Assembly (NCBI GenBank): GCA_016210495.1
Contig: JACQUC010000159.1
Span: forward strand, 1-21,949
Reading direction: 5' to 3'
Length of the DNA: 21,949 nucleotides
Source of the DNA: Chloroflexota bacterium
GTDB lineage: Bacteria; Chloroflexota; FW602-bin22; JACPRP01
Under the pieces are notes generated by a model. That model did no database searches. It was not told the DNA's origin and saw only the letters and a program-made list of their open reading frames with translations. Made by a program: the position numbers and the translations under genes. Numbering within the stretch: position 1 is the stretch's first letter; every line of letters starts with the position of its first letter. Below, one piece after another: positions 1 to 8,082 of this stretch.

Positions 1-1340
1 TCCATGCCGAGGACGTCGGCAGCACTGTAGTAGACGGTGGCGACGACGGGGGCATTGAATTGGAAGCCTGGTAACGCGGTGCCGGCGGGATAGGCCAGGG
101 CATCGAGGGTGAAGACGTGCCCGGCAGAGGTCAGCCCCGCCGGAAGGGGGTTGGATGGCCTCCGCAGCGCAGTGAAATCGAGAATCATTGTGCTTGTAAC
201 CGAGTCGATCGACGACCTGACGGTGGTGGTCAATGCCCGGGTGTCCACGTAGGTCAGGGTCTTCCCGACGCCTGAGCTAAGCACCTTCTCCGTGCCTAGT
301 TTCGGCTCATGGCCATATGTAGTGCTGATGGCCGTGCCGCTATTGGTCCTCCCGCCGAACAAGACCAGGCCGGGCCCCGCAGACGACGCGGGAAGGTTCG
401 AAACGTAGGCTGCGCTGCCATAGGCCAGGGCCTGAGGCAGGTCCTCGCGCTGCACCCAGCGATTCGTTTCGACGATGTATTCCCACGTGCTTCTCGAGTA
501 GGTGCCCCCGGCCTCGATCCCTCCCGCCAGCCAGGCCTTGTAGCCATCGGTGGTGAAGGCTGCACCCTGGCGGGTGGGCGGAGTCAGGCCCAGCGGGGTC
601 TCGACCAGCGGGGTCCTCTGGGCCCACGAGTTGCCCTGCTCGTAGTAGCTGAGCACCCTGTCGTAAGCGCCGATGATCAAGAGGTCGATGGCTTGCCTCA
701 GCGCCACGGCACCGCTGAAAGCAAAGGGGGCGTCGAGCCCCCGCTGCCAGTTGTTCGTCGTGGAATCGTAGGACCAGGTGTCCTTGAGGTCGTTCCCGTC
801 GACACCCGTGCCCCCGGCGACGTAGGTCTTGGTGCCGCTCTGCCAGGAAGTGTGGTACTTGCGGGCCGGGGGTGGGTCGTTGGCCGGATCAAGCGGCCCC
901 CAGCCGTTGTTTTGAAAACGGAACAAACCGTTTGATAGGGTTCCGTCGCTCTGCTCGCCACCGAAGAGCATCACACGCCCGTCGGGCAGTGTGACCATCG
1001 TGTGACCATAGCGAGGGCTCGGCGGGTTCGTTTGATCCACCGAGGCCCAGTTGTTGTTTTGAAAGGCAAACAAGTCGTTTCTAAGAGTTCCATCAGACTC
1101 TTCGCCGCCAAAGAGCAAGACCCTTCCGTCGGGCAGGGTGACAGTGCCATGCCCGTAGCGGGCGGTGGGGGCATTGGAAGTTCCGAGATCAGTCCAGGGA
1201 CCGGCATAGGCCAGAGTGAGGGTGAGGGCCAGCGTTAAGAGTGCGCACACGACGATCAGGCACCTCGTTGGCTTGACGAGGCGGCCGGCAACGGGGCCAG
1301 AGGCTCCCGCCGAAACGGGCCGTGCGGAGAGTCTGAGCAT
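1..1340 (-). CDS. Secreted kelch-repeat protein (partial, C-terminus outside window)
   Basis: The reading frame is open from an ATG at 1340 to the left edge, about 446 codons, with no stop. The ATG follows a strong GGAGGTGA ribosome site. The N-terminus has a basic stretch and then a hydrophobic segment (about residues 28-45, ending LTLAYAG), which looks like a signal peptide or signal anchor. Kelch-like blades follow: RYGHGTVTLPDGRVLLFGG, then RYGHTMVTLPDGRVMLFGG, and later more diverged units (TYVAGG, AWLAGG, GLVLFGG) with the expected W and Y positions. These predict a beta-propeller acting outside the membrane. The final visible part (after about residue 340) no longer looks like kelch and may be a second beta domain. 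The binding partner or substrate is unknown. The kelch assignment is confident, a function is not. Confidence 0.8.
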   Translation of the reverse strand, partial: MLRLSARPVSAGASGPVAGRLVKPTRCLIVVCALLTLALTLTLAYAGPWTDLGTSNAPTARYGHGTVTLPDGRVLLFGGEESDGTLRNDLFAFQNNNWASVDQTNPPSPRYGHTMVTLPDGRVMLFGGEQSDGTLSNGLFRFQNNGWGPLDPANDPPPARKYHTSWQSGTKTYVAGGTGVDGNDLKDTWSYDSTTNNWQRGLDAPFAFSGAVALRQAIDLLIIGAYDRVLSYYEQGNSWAQRTPLVETPLGLTPPTRQGAAFTTDGYKAWLAGGIEAGGTYSRSTWEYIVETNRWVQREDLPQALAYGSAAYVSNLPASSAGPGLVLFGGRTNSGTAISTTYGHEPKLGTEKVLSSGVGKTLTYVDTRALTTTVRSSIDSVTSTMILDFTALRRPSNPLPAGLTSAGHVFTLDALAYPAGTALPGFQFNAPVVATVYYSAADVLGM

Positions 1341-1420
1341 GGTGTCACCTCCGCAGGCAGTTGCACATGCGTGGCGCGACCAGGGCGCAGCGCATCTATT
1401 TGGTTGGTCGCAACACGGGG

Positions 1421-1449
1421 ATAATAGCACAGGGATACGGCGAGGTCAA
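1421..1449 (-). promoter_or_regulatory. Sigma70-type promoter for the kelch gene
   Basis: Read on the minus strand there is TTGACC (1449-1444), a 17-base spacer and TATTAT (1426-1421). It lies about 80 bases upstream of the kelch start codon. The -35 box overlaps the stop codon of the upstream SDR gene, so the kelch gene can be transcribed independently. Confidence 0.6.
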
Positions 1450-2333
1450 GGGAGGCTGACGTGCCCGAGCTTGTCTCGCAGGAACGCGGGGGTGAAGCCG
1501 AAGTGAGTTGGGACGGAGTCGAGGTCGGTGACGTTCTTCAGCGAGAGCATGGCCAACTGGGCGGTGGTGATGGGTGGGCTGGGTAGCAAGGTCTCCATAG
1601 CCCGCACCATTGGTCTGATCAGCGCTAATGGGATGTGGAGCTTGGGGCCCCGCTTGCCGAGGGCTCGGGCGATTTCGTCGACGATCTGCTCGTAGCTGAG
1701 ATGCTCGGGACCGCCCACCTGGATGGTTTTGCCAAGGAAGGAGTCGTCGTCCAATGACTTCAGGACGCACGTCACCACGTCTTCGACCCAGATCGGCTGG
1801 AAAAGATTGGCACCGGTGCCGATAATGGGCACGAAGGGCGAGAGGCGCACAATCCCGGCCAGCTTCGTGACAAACTCATCGCCCTCGCCGAAGATGATCG
1901 ACGGCTCCAGGATCGTGTAGGGCATGCCGCTGTGCCGCACCGCTTCTTCGGCAAGCCATTTGGAATAGGTAAAGGGATAGGCGGCGTTGGGAGATGCCCC
2001 CAACGCGCCCATGTGAAAAACGCGGCGAACCCCGGCCTCCTTCGCGGCGGCCAGGACATTTCGCGTGCCTTGCACATTGATGCCAGCAAACGTGGTGCTT
2101 CTGGTTTCGCGAATAACGGCAACCAGGTGGATGACGGTGTCGACGCCCACCATAGCGTCATGCAGGGACGCCGGGTCGGCAACACTGCCACGGGCGACGA
2201 CAACGCCCTGCTCCAACTGGGCACCAGCCACGGGCAATCGGTGTACGAGGCACCTGACTCGCTCACCTCTCGTGACGAGCCTGGCAAGCAGGTGCCGACC
2301 GACGAAGCCGGTGGCACCGGTTAGGAGAATCAT
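1446..2333 (-). CDS. NAD(P)-binding SDR, NDUFA9-like complex I family
   Basis: This 295-residue protein starts MILLTGATGFVGRHLLARL, the Rossmann glycine motif TGATGFVG of atypical or extended short-chain dehydrogenases. DTVIHLVAV, the Y-S-K region (PFTYSKWLAE) and the ILEPSIIFGEGDEF strand are typical of the NDUFA9/YbjT-like group. This group binds NAD(P)H and often lacks clear catalytic activity. The length is normal. The ATG at 2333 has a GAAGGA ribosome site six bases upstream. The kelch gene follows on the same strand after 105 bases with its own promoter. The substrate cannot be deduced. A nucleoside-diphosphate-sugar epimerase role is the main alternative. Confidence 0.85.
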   Translation of the reverse strand: MILLTGATGFVGRHLLARLVTRGERVRCLVHRLPVAGAQLEQGVVVARGSVADPASLHDAMVGVDTVIHLVAVIRETRSTTFAGINVQGTRNVLAAAKEAGVRRVFHMGALGASPNAAYPFTYSKWLAEEAVRHSGMPYTILEPSIIFGEGDEFVTKLAGIVRLSPFVPIIGTGANLFQPIWVEDVVTCVLKSLDDDSFLGKTIQVGGPEHLSYEQIVDEIARALGKRGPKLHIPLALIRPMVRAMETLLPSPPITTAQLAMLSLKNVTDLDSVPTHFGFTPAFLRDKLGHVSLP

Positions 2334-2428
2334 GGATTTTCCTTCTCAGGTCACCACAGGATGACGCGGCCCAGAAGGCATAGGGTTTACGTAAGGCGAG
2401 CTGGCGTCCCCCCCACCCCACCCTAGCA

Positions 2429-2480
2429 GTCCTTCTGCGGAAGGACCCCTACGGACTGCAATTCTGCACCAGAAACTAGA
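2429..2480. repeat. Interspersed palindromic repeat, copy R1
   Basis: The perfect hairpin GTCCTTCTGCGGAAGGAC is followed by CCCTAC, then GACTGCAATTCTGCA and AGAAACTAGA. Copy R2 at 20783-20822 matches over 40 bases with one mismatch. It lies in the intergenic space between the SDR start and the ferredoxin stop. Confidence 0.75.
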
Positions 2481-2762
<282 letters not shown>

Positions 2763-2768
2763 CTATGT

Positions 2769-3281
2769 TTATGAACTCTCCCCAGCCCGCAACTCTTGCG
2801 CGAAAGCGGCGTAGGCATCTGCACCGCGCAGAGCGAACACCACCTCCTCCAGAGACGTTGGTCCGGCGAGATGTTCCCGCACCACAGCGATCATAATTTG
2901 AGCGGCCTTTGCCAGTGGAAAACCTCCCACCCCGGTGCCGAGAGCGGGGAAGGCGACGCTCTTCAAGCCCAACTCGTCGGCGCGACGCAGGCTGTTGCTG
3001 GTCGCCGCCCTGATCTTGGCCTCGTCCGTTCGCAGGTCCTGCCCCATCGCGGCGGCGTGGATCACGTAGCGGGCTTTGAGGCGACCCGCGCCGGTGGCCA
3101 CCGCCTCGCCGATGGGGATAGGGCCCTTCTTGACCGCTTCGTCCTCGACTTCCTGTCCGCCGGCCCGCTTGATGGCTCCGGCCACGCCCGCGCCCATCCA
3201 AAGATGGTTATTGGCGGCGTTGACGATGGCGTCAGTTGCCAAGTCGGTGATGTCGCCCTGGAACAATCTTATGTCGGGCAA
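2769..3281 (-). CDS. Macro-domain protein (ADP-ribose binding / O-acetyl-ADP-ribose deacetylase type)
   Basis: This 170-residue single macro domain begins at a TTG codon with GAGGAG four bases upstream. Signature parts are QGDIT (D10), the NAAN motif (21-24), the glycine loop GAGVAGAI (30-37) and the phosphate loop GTGVGGFP (115-122). The family binds ADP-ribose and often removes acetyl or ADP-ribosyl groups from metabolites or proteins in the cytoplasm. The gene lies 11 bases after an unknown Cys-containing protein and 39 bases before the ferredoxin, forming a compact minus-strand unit. The fold is clear, the exact substrate is inference. Confidence 0.9.
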   Translation of the reverse strand: MPDIRLFQGDITDLATDAIVNAANNHLWMGAGVAGAIKRAGGQEVEDEAVKKGPIPIGEAVATGAGRLKARYVIHAAAMGQDLRTDEAKIRAATSNSLRRADELGLKSVAFPALGTGVGGFPLAKAAQIMIAVVREHLAGPTSLEEVVFALRGADAYAAFAQELRAGESS

Positions 3282-3292
3282 TTAGCTCCTCG

Positions 3293-3808
3293 CTACTCGG
3301 CGATCTTGAACTCCCTCAGCCCGTAGTAGTCGTCGCCACCGATGATCTTTTCCAGGAATCCAGCCTCGTAGTTGTGGGGCCGGACGGACAACGGAATCCA
3401 CTCTGAAAGCTGCTCACGGATGCCTTCGAGATCTGTCGGCTGGTTGCCGTTGGCCAGGAAAACTCGGAACACGGCCTCGAGCACCGGCGTATCCGGTGTG
3501 ATGTAGCCCCTGGCTTTGGAGCAGCAATTACGGATGACGGGCAGCGGATTGGCGCCGTATGGAACGTTCCTGAGCTCGTAGACGACGCGGCCCGTCTGGG
3601 GATTGATGGTCGGCACTCTTTCCTGGGTCTCGGTTCCGATCTTGGCCTGGCACGAGCGGCAAAACCGTGCCTGGGCCATGGCTCGGAAAGATCGATCGTG
3701 GTCGTCGTACCACTTTCTATCGATGAAGAACTTGGGCTTCTCCGGCTGCTCTTCCTTTAGCTCGTCCACTTCTTCGGGCAAGAGAATACCTCCTGATGGG
3801 CTAACCAT
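3293..3808 (-). CDS. Conserved-looking unknown protein with possible metal-binding cysteines
   Basis: This 171-residue soluble protein is not recognised. It has C50-R-S-C53 and a vicinal pair C95-C96, which could together form a zinc or Fe-S site. The N-terminus is acidic and lysine-rich (VDELKEEQPEKPKFF). The segment VIRNCCSKARGYITPDTPVLEAVFRVFL looks helical and well packed when read as a whole. The ATG at 3808 is supported by GAGG upstream and by a promoter at 3833-3862. It is the first gene of the run that continues with the macro-domain and ferredoxin genes, so a redox or ADP-ribose-linked role is possible but unsupported by sequence. Confidence 0.7.
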   Translation of the reverse strand: MVSPSGGILLPEEVDELKEEQPEKPKFFIDRKWYDDHDRSFRAMAQARFCRSCQAKIGTETQERVPTINPQTGRVVYELRNVPYGANPLPVIRNCCSKARGYITPDTPVLEAVFRVFLANGNQPTDLEGIREQLSEWIPLSVRPHNYEAGFLEKIIGGDDYYGLREFKIAE

Positions 3809-3832
3809 AGTGCCTCGCTTGTTTTGGAAACA

Positions 3833-3862
3833 ATTCTAACAAAAACAGGCTATCTTTCGCAA
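3833..3862 (-). promoter_or_regulatory. Promoter of the unknown-macro-ferredoxin unit
   Basis: On the minus strand TTGCGA (3862-3857) is separated by 18 bases from TAGAAT (3838-3833). The start codon at 3808 is about 18 bases beyond the likely transcription start, giving a short leader. Confidence 0.55.
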
Positions 3863-3867
3863 TTGAA

Positions 3868-4182
3868 CTAGGCCGATGCCGCCGACCCCTGACCTTCCTT
3901 GCCCAGTGGCGAATCGCAGCGTGCACATCGATCAGCCTCAGCAGAGTTCGCGAGGTAACACCGAGGGCAGGCAACAACGCGCACGGACCTCACCTGGATG
4001 GCCGACGCCACCAGTGCAAGGCCGCCAAGGGCGAACAACACGCCCACGACGTAGATGATAGAGACCAATTCATCGGGAGTCGCAGCCGGCGATACAAGGC
4101 GCGCCAAGACGATGCCGATGGACGCTATGAGCAGCCCCGCCCAAGTGCGGGGCCGATGGAACAAACCATCGCCCAGGTTCAA
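3868..4182 (-). CDS. Two-TM membrane protein with C-terminal zinc ribbon
   Basis: The frame is open upstream to 4242, but the best start is a TTG at 4182 that overlaps the TGA of the beta-subunit gene (TTGA), a sign of translational coupling. That gives 104 residues. Two hydrophobic segments (WAGLLIASIGIVLARLV and SIIYVVGVLFALGGLALVA) are followed by CPRCYLANSAEADRCARC, a CxxC-x10-CxxC zinc-ribbon/RanBP2-like knuckle facing one side of the membrane. It is the last gene of the first OadG-OadB unit. It is not a known decarboxylase subunit and could be an accessory or assembly protein (inference). The start is uncertain. Confidence 0.6.
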   Translation of the reverse strand: MNLGDGLFHRPRTWAGLLIASIGIVLARLVSPAATPDELVSIIYVVGVLFALGGLALVASAIQVRSVRVVACPRCYLANSAEADRCARCDSPLGKEGQGSAASA

Positions 4183-5378
4183 CGCAGCAACCCCACGTAG
4201 ATACCGGCGATAATGGCGGTGGTGATCACGCCAGCCACGCACGGCCCCATCGCAAACGGTAGGATGACCGCCCTCTTGTTAGCGGCGAAGGCGCACTTCT
4301 GCGCCACCTTGGCAGTGGTGGGAATGCACGAAACGCCGGCTATGCCGATGAGTGGATTGGTTTTCCCCCCGCTCAACCAGTAGGCCACCATGCCTCCCCC
4401 GAGGCCACCAAGTCCGGAGATGAGCAGCGCCACCATGCCCAGGATCATTATCAGCAAAATGCGCGGGTCGGTGACGACGCTGACGCTGAGTAAAGCGCCG
4501 AGGACGAAGCCGAGGAAGAAGCTGGAGCCGGTGAGCACGACCTCGTCCAGGAACTTCCGATACCGCTGTATGTCTGCCTCTTTGACCATCACACCGATGA
4601 AGAACGAGGCAAACAGCGGCGCGGCCACCGGAAAGAGAAGCGAAAGCACGGTGCCGGCCATGACGGCAAACGCCAGCTTCTGCCGAGATGATACTTTCGG
4701 GATCGAGCGCAAATCCATCGCGATGCCCTGCATCCGCTTAGGAATGAGCAACTTGATCATATAGGGATAGATGGCGTAGGTAATGCTCAGATAGACGTAG
4801 GCCACCACCGAGATGGGCACGAAAAGGTCCCTGGCCAACTCCAGCGACGTGAACAAAACCATCGGGCCATCGGCGCCGCCGACGATCGCGATCGCGGCAG
4901 CCTCCTTGAAGGTAAAGCCGAAGGCCACGGCGAGCGGGAAGGTCACAATCGACCCCAGTTCCGCCGCCACCGCAATCAGCAGACTCATCAGCGGGCGGGC
5001 AATCAGGAAGTCCAAATCTGTGATGGCGCCAATGCCCATGAACACCAGGCACGCGATAAGGCTGTTGGAGAAAGTGAGATTGTAAATCGGCTGCAGGAAG
5101 AAGATCTGCATGCCGTTGACCACGTCGTTCGGCGTGGCCAGCATTGGATCTACAAACAGATTGGTCAGCTTGCCCCCCAAAGTCAGTACGGCACCGTTCA
5201 CCAGCGCCATGGCCAAGCCCATCGGCATCAGAATCAGTGGGTCGAGGACTTGCTTCGCGCTCAGATAGATGAGCAGAAGGCCGACGAGGATGAGTCCGAG
5301 ACGAATGGCCACCGTTTGCACATCCATCTGGCCGAAACTCGAGATCCCCTGGAAGACCTTGGGCAGTTGATCTATCAC
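4179..5378 (-). CDS. Na+-translocating decarboxylase beta subunit, divergent (beta 1)
   Basis: This 399-residue polytopic membrane protein belongs to the OadB/GcdB/MmdB family, which couples decarboxylation of carboxybiotin to Na+ export. Family marks are VGGADGPMVLF (D170, equivalent to the essential Asp203 of Klebsiella OadB) and NPLIGIAGVS (N341, G345, S350). Odd points: the residue matching the important Arg389 is Lys357 (PTTAK), and the usual PLIQPPIM segment is replaced by YAIYPYM. The later LLMHAMGPN block reads ILPFAMGPC. The GTG start at 5378 overlaps the stop of the small OadG-like gene (GTGA), so the two are translationally coupled. The family is certain. Whether this copy pumps Na+ normally is open. 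Confidence 0.88.
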   Translation of the reverse strand: MIDQLPKVFQGISSFGQMDVQTVAIRLGLILVGLLLIYLSAKQVLDPLILMPMGLAMALVNGAVLTLGGKLTNLFVDPMLATPNDVVNGMQIFFLQPIYNLTFSNSLIACLVFMGIGAITDLDFLIARPLMSLLIAVAAELGSIVTFPLAVAFGFTFKEAAAIAIVGGADGPMVLFTSLELARDLFVPISVVAYVYLSITYAIYPYMIKLLIPKRMQGIAMDLRSIPKVSSRQKLAFAVMAGTVLSLLFPVAAPLFASFFIGVMVKEADIQRYRKFLDEVVLTGSSFFLGFVLGALLSVSVVTDPRILLIMILGMVALLISGLGGLGGGMVAYWLSGGKTNPLIGIAGVSCIPTTAKVAQKCAFAANKRAVILPFAMGPCVAGVITTAIIAGIYVGLLR

Positions 5379-5548
5379 GCTCTCGCCTCCTCTTTCTTGA
5401 GACTCGGCTGGGCACCAGGGCTAAGAGCCTTCTGGCGATCAGCGGTGAGGTGGCGAATGCCCATAATGACCAGGACCACAAACAGCGCGACGACGAGAGT
5501 AAGGATATATACACCCAGTGCGAAGTTCAATGCGTCAAGAGCCCCCAA
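5375..5548 (-). CDS. OadG/MmdD-like small membrane subunit 1
   Basis: This is a 57-residue protein with one N-terminal transmembrane helix (LGVYILTLVVALFVVLVIMG) and a charged cytoplasmic tail (KKEEARA). That is the standard design of gamma/delta subunits that anchor and assemble biotin-dependent sodium pumps. A GTG at 5560 is possible, but the TTG at 5548 has GGAGG five bases upstream and is preferred. Its stop overlaps the beta 1 start by four bases. The assignment rests on topology, size and position because these subunits have little sequence conservation. Confidence 0.7.
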   Translation of the reverse strand: MGALDALNFALGVYILTLVVALFVVLVIMGIRHLTADRQKALSPGAQPSLKKEEARA

Positions 5549-5634
5549 TTCGTCCTCCACAGCAAATGTTCTGGCATGTCAGCCCAGTGGTGCAGCCGCC
5601 CGATGGCCGTGGCACGCGGAAGGCTTGCGCGTCC

Positions 5635-5663
5635 AATATAGCCTCTAGGGCGGGGTGTGTCAA
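5635..5663 (-). promoter_or_regulatory. Near-consensus promoter of the OadG1-OadB1 operon
   Basis: On the minus strand there is a perfect TTGACA (5663-5658), a 17-base spacer and TATATT (5640-5635). This is the strongest-looking promoter in the window and drives the first small-subunit/beta pair. Confidence 0.75.
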
Positions 5664-5743
5664 GGGCTTTTGCGGGGGTTGGGGGTTAGGGGTTGGAGGT
5701 GGACGCGCCTGCACGCGGCGGGCGAGACCGACTATGCCTCAAC

Positions 5744-5772
5744 TTGCGAAGACCTTGCGGTGGTGCTAATAT
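5744..5772 (+). promoter_or_regulatory. Promoter of the antiporter gene
   Basis: TTGCGA (5744-5749), a 17-base spacer and TAATAT (5767-5772) lie about 75 bases before the antiporter start. It is divergent from the OadG1 promoter and about 80 bases away. A G-rich stretch (5673-5700, runs of G5, G5 and G4) lies between the two. Confidence 0.6.
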
Positions 5773-5845
5773 GGTCAGCGGTGCTCGGCGGAGGCAGGCT
5801 GGCCACGGCTACGCGGGGCATACGTGTTGAGGCGGAGTTCTTCTC

Positions 5846-6850
5846 TTGGTAACTACGATCATTCTCCTTGTCGTAAGCATAGCCGTTATTCTCGTCTGTG
5901 CCGAGCTTTTTACCAATTCTATCGAGTGGCTGGGGCACAGGCTGAAGCTGGGCGAGGGAGCTGTCGGCAGCATCCTGGCCGCCGTCGGCACCGCTATGCC
6001 CGAGACGATGATCCCTATTATCGCCATCCTGTTCGTCGGCACCGAGCGAAGCAAGGACGTGGGAATTGGGGCGATTCTTGGCGCCCCGTTTATGCTCTCT
6101 ACGGCCGCCTTCTTCGTGACGGCGATGGCAGTTTGGACATACACTCTTCGTCGAAGAAGAACCCTGGAAATGGTCGTGAACTTCGACATCTTGAAACGAG
6201 ACGTGGGATTCTTCCTCCCGGTGTACGCGGTGGCACTGGGCTCGTCCCTATTGCCTAGTCGTGAGCTCAAATGGGTGACGGCCATCGGTCTGTTGATTAC
6301 ATACGCCGTCTACGCCTATCTCACCCTGAAACAGGAGGGCGATCTATCTAAGGACCTCAACCCGCTGCATTTCGCCCGGCACGTCGACGAGCCAGGGTTG
6401 CTGATCATAGTGGGACAGGTGCTGGTGGCTCTGCTTGGAATCATACTGGGAAGCCACGTGTTCGTCGCCAATCTCGAAGAAGTTTCTCACGCGGTAGGTG
6501 TCCCCACGCTGGTGTTGGCGCTCATCATCGCCCCTCTTGCCACAGAGCTCCCTGAGAAGTTTAACAGCGTGCTTTGGGTCAGGGAGAGGAAAGACACCCT
6601 GGCGATGGGCAACATTACCGGTGCGATGCTATTCCAAAGCTGCATACCGGTGGCGATTGGCTTGATGTTTACGCCGTGGGTGCTCGACACACCCGCCCTG
6701 TTGAGTGGCATCCTGGCCCTGCTCAGCGCGGGGCTCGTGTACGTGATGATGGTGGCCCGGGGAAAGCTGTCCGCCGGCACCTTGGGCCTCGGGGGCCTGT
6801 TCTACGTGGCCTTCGTGGCTTACGTCATCCGGCAAGGCCAATCCCCGTGA
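5846..6850 (+). CDS. Na+/Ca2+-type cation antiporter (CaCA family)
   Basis: This 334-residue integral membrane protein has about ten hydrophobic segments. The two alpha repeats of the CaCA superfamily are visible: GSILAAVGTAMPETMIPI (about 41-58) and APLATELPEKFNSVLW followed by GNITGAMLFQS in the second half. Both carry the acidic ion-binding residue after proline (PE). The family exchanges Na+ (or H+) for Ca2+ or another cation across the cytoplasmic membrane. The TTG start at 5846 has GGCGGAG eight bases upstream. The gene sits between two sodium-pump subunit pairs on the opposite strand, and its last 26 bases overlap the end of the second beta gene. A role in using or adjusting the Na+ gradient is inferred. 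The ion specificity is not visible. Confidence 0.88.
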   Translation: MVTTIILLVVSIAVILVCAELFTNSIEWLGHRLKLGEGAVGSILAAVGTAMPETMIPIIAILFVGTERSKDVGIGAILGAPFMLSTAAFFVTAMAVWTYTLRRRRTLEMVVNFDILKRDVGFFLPVYAVALGSSLLPSRELKWVTAIGLLITYAVYAYLTLKQEGDLSKDLNPLHFARHVDEPGLLIIVGQVLVALLGIILGSHVFVANLEEVSHAVGVPTLVLALIIAPLATELPEKFNSVLWVRERKDTLAMGNITGAMLFQSCIPVAIGLMFTPWVLDTPALLSGILALLSAGLVYVMMVARGKLSAGTLGLGGLFYVAFVAYVIRQGQSP

Positions 6851-7958
6851 GGATTGAAAGCACCACGGCGGCGGCCATTACGGAGCCGATCTGGCCACCC
6901 ATGTTTGCCCCCGCGGCGTGCATCAGGAGGTGGTTTCTCGGGTTGGCCTTCATCCCCACCGCCTGAACGACGCGGGCCGACATTGGAAACGCCGAGATGC
7001 CCGCCGCGCCGATTAGTGGGTTAACCTTGCCACCGCTAAATAGATTCATAATCTTCGCAAACATTATCCCTGCCGCAGTATCCAGAGAGATCGCAACCAG
7101 ACCCAGTCCAAAAATCAGAAGCGTCTGAGGGCGCAAGAAGTTCTCCGCCTGCATCGTCGCGCCAATAGATATCCCGAGCAGTAGGGTGACGATGTTAACG
7201 AGCTCGTTCTGCGCCATATTCGACAGACGCTCGACCGCCCTGCTTTCACGCATGAAGTTTCCGAGCATAAGCATGCCGATCAGCGGAGTGCCCATCGGGG
7301 CGATGATCGAGGTGATCAAGGCCACGACGATGGGGAAAACGATCCTGACCCTCTTGGACGTCGTTCGCTTGACCGCCGGCATCACGATCTGGCGCTCTTT
7401 TTCGGTGGTCAGCAGGCGCATGATGGGTGGCTGAATCAGGGGTACGAGCGACAGGTAGGAATAGGCGGCGACGGACACGGCTCCCAGCATGTGGGGCGCG
7501 AACTTGGACGCAAAATAGATGGTCGTGGGGCCGTCGGCGGCGCCAATGATGCCGATGGTGGTGGCTTCGAGCCTGGTAAAGCCCAGCAAGAGCGCGACTA
7601 TGAGCGTCAAGAAGATACCCAGTTGTCCCGCTGCGCCCAAAAGCAGAATCTTGGGGTTCTCGAGCAACGGCGTGAAATCGATCATAGCGCCGATGCCCAC
7701 AAAGATCAGCAGTGGGAATATCTCGGTGAGCACGCCGGCGTTGTAGAAGACCCTGAAGACGCCGTGCTCGTCCATCAAGCCCGCGAGAGGAATGTTCACC
7801 AGGACCGCGCCGAACCCGATGGGGACCAGCAGGAGCGGCTCAAATCCTTTGCTGGTGCCAAGCCAAATCAGCACAAGGCCGACGGCGATCATTATGACGT
7901 GATAGATGGTTATGTTGTTGAACCCTGCCAGTACGGCGAGGGCAGCCGATTCCAGCAC
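6825..7958 (-). CDS. Na+-translocating decarboxylase beta subunit, canonical (beta 2)
   Basis: This 377-residue member of the OadB/GcdB/MmdB family keeps all the signature positions: GAADGPTTIYF (D142), AAYSYLSLVPLIQPPIM (Tyr region), NPLIGAAGIS (N313, G317, S322), PMSAR (R329) and LLMHAAGANMGG. It is therefore predicted to be a working carboxybiotin decarboxylase/Na+ channel in the cytoplasmic membrane. The GTG start at 7958 has AGGAGG upstream. The small OadG-like gene ends 124 bases before it, and that gap contains a short repeat. The 3' end overlaps the convergent antiporter by 26 bases. The substrate is set by the alpha subunit, not by this protein. Confidence 0.92.
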   Translation of the reverse strand: MLESAALAVLAGFNNITIYHVIMIAVGLVLIWLGTSKGFEPLLLVPIGFGAVLVNIPLAGLMDEHGVFRVFYNAGVLTEIFPLLIFVGIGAMIDFTPLLENPKILLLGAAGQLGIFLTLIVALLLGFTRLEATTIGIIGAADGPTTIYFASKFAPHMLGAVSVAAYSYLSLVPLIQPPIMRLLTTEKERQIVMPAVKRTTSKRVRIVFPIVVALITSIIAPMGTPLIGMLMLGNFMRESRAVERLSNMAQNELVNIVTLLLGISIGATMQAENFLRPQTLLIFGLGLVAISLDTAAGIMFAKIMNLFSGGKVNPLIGAAGISAFPMSARVVQAVGMKANPRNHLLMHAAGANMGGQIGSVMAAAVVLSILTGIGLAG

Positions 7959-7995
7959 CGGGACCTCCTGTTACGCTAGGAGTGGTTGGTTATGG

Positions 7996-8030
7996 AACGA
8001 ATCCACGAAGGACACGAAGGGGCACGAAGA
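7996..8030. repeat. CACGAAGG heptamer-type short repeat
   Basis: Three successive near-repeats (CCACGAAGGACACGAAGG, then GGCACGAAG) form one arm of a common class of interspersed bacterial repeats. No opposite arm is seen close by. It lies between small subunit 2 and beta 2. Confidence 0.5.
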
Positions 8031-8082
8031 ATATGGAACCTCCTATTTCGGTCAGAGTCCTTGCTTAAGGATCGGGGAGCTG

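Noticed and set aside
309..935. 208-residue plus-strand frame
   Set aside because: It uses the mirror of the kelch frame. The kelch repeats on the minus strand explain the open stretch.
5673..5700. G-quadruplex candidate
   Set aside because: There are only three runs of four or more G, then GG pairs, so a standard four-run motif is not met. Noted only as a G-rich stretch between divergent promoters.
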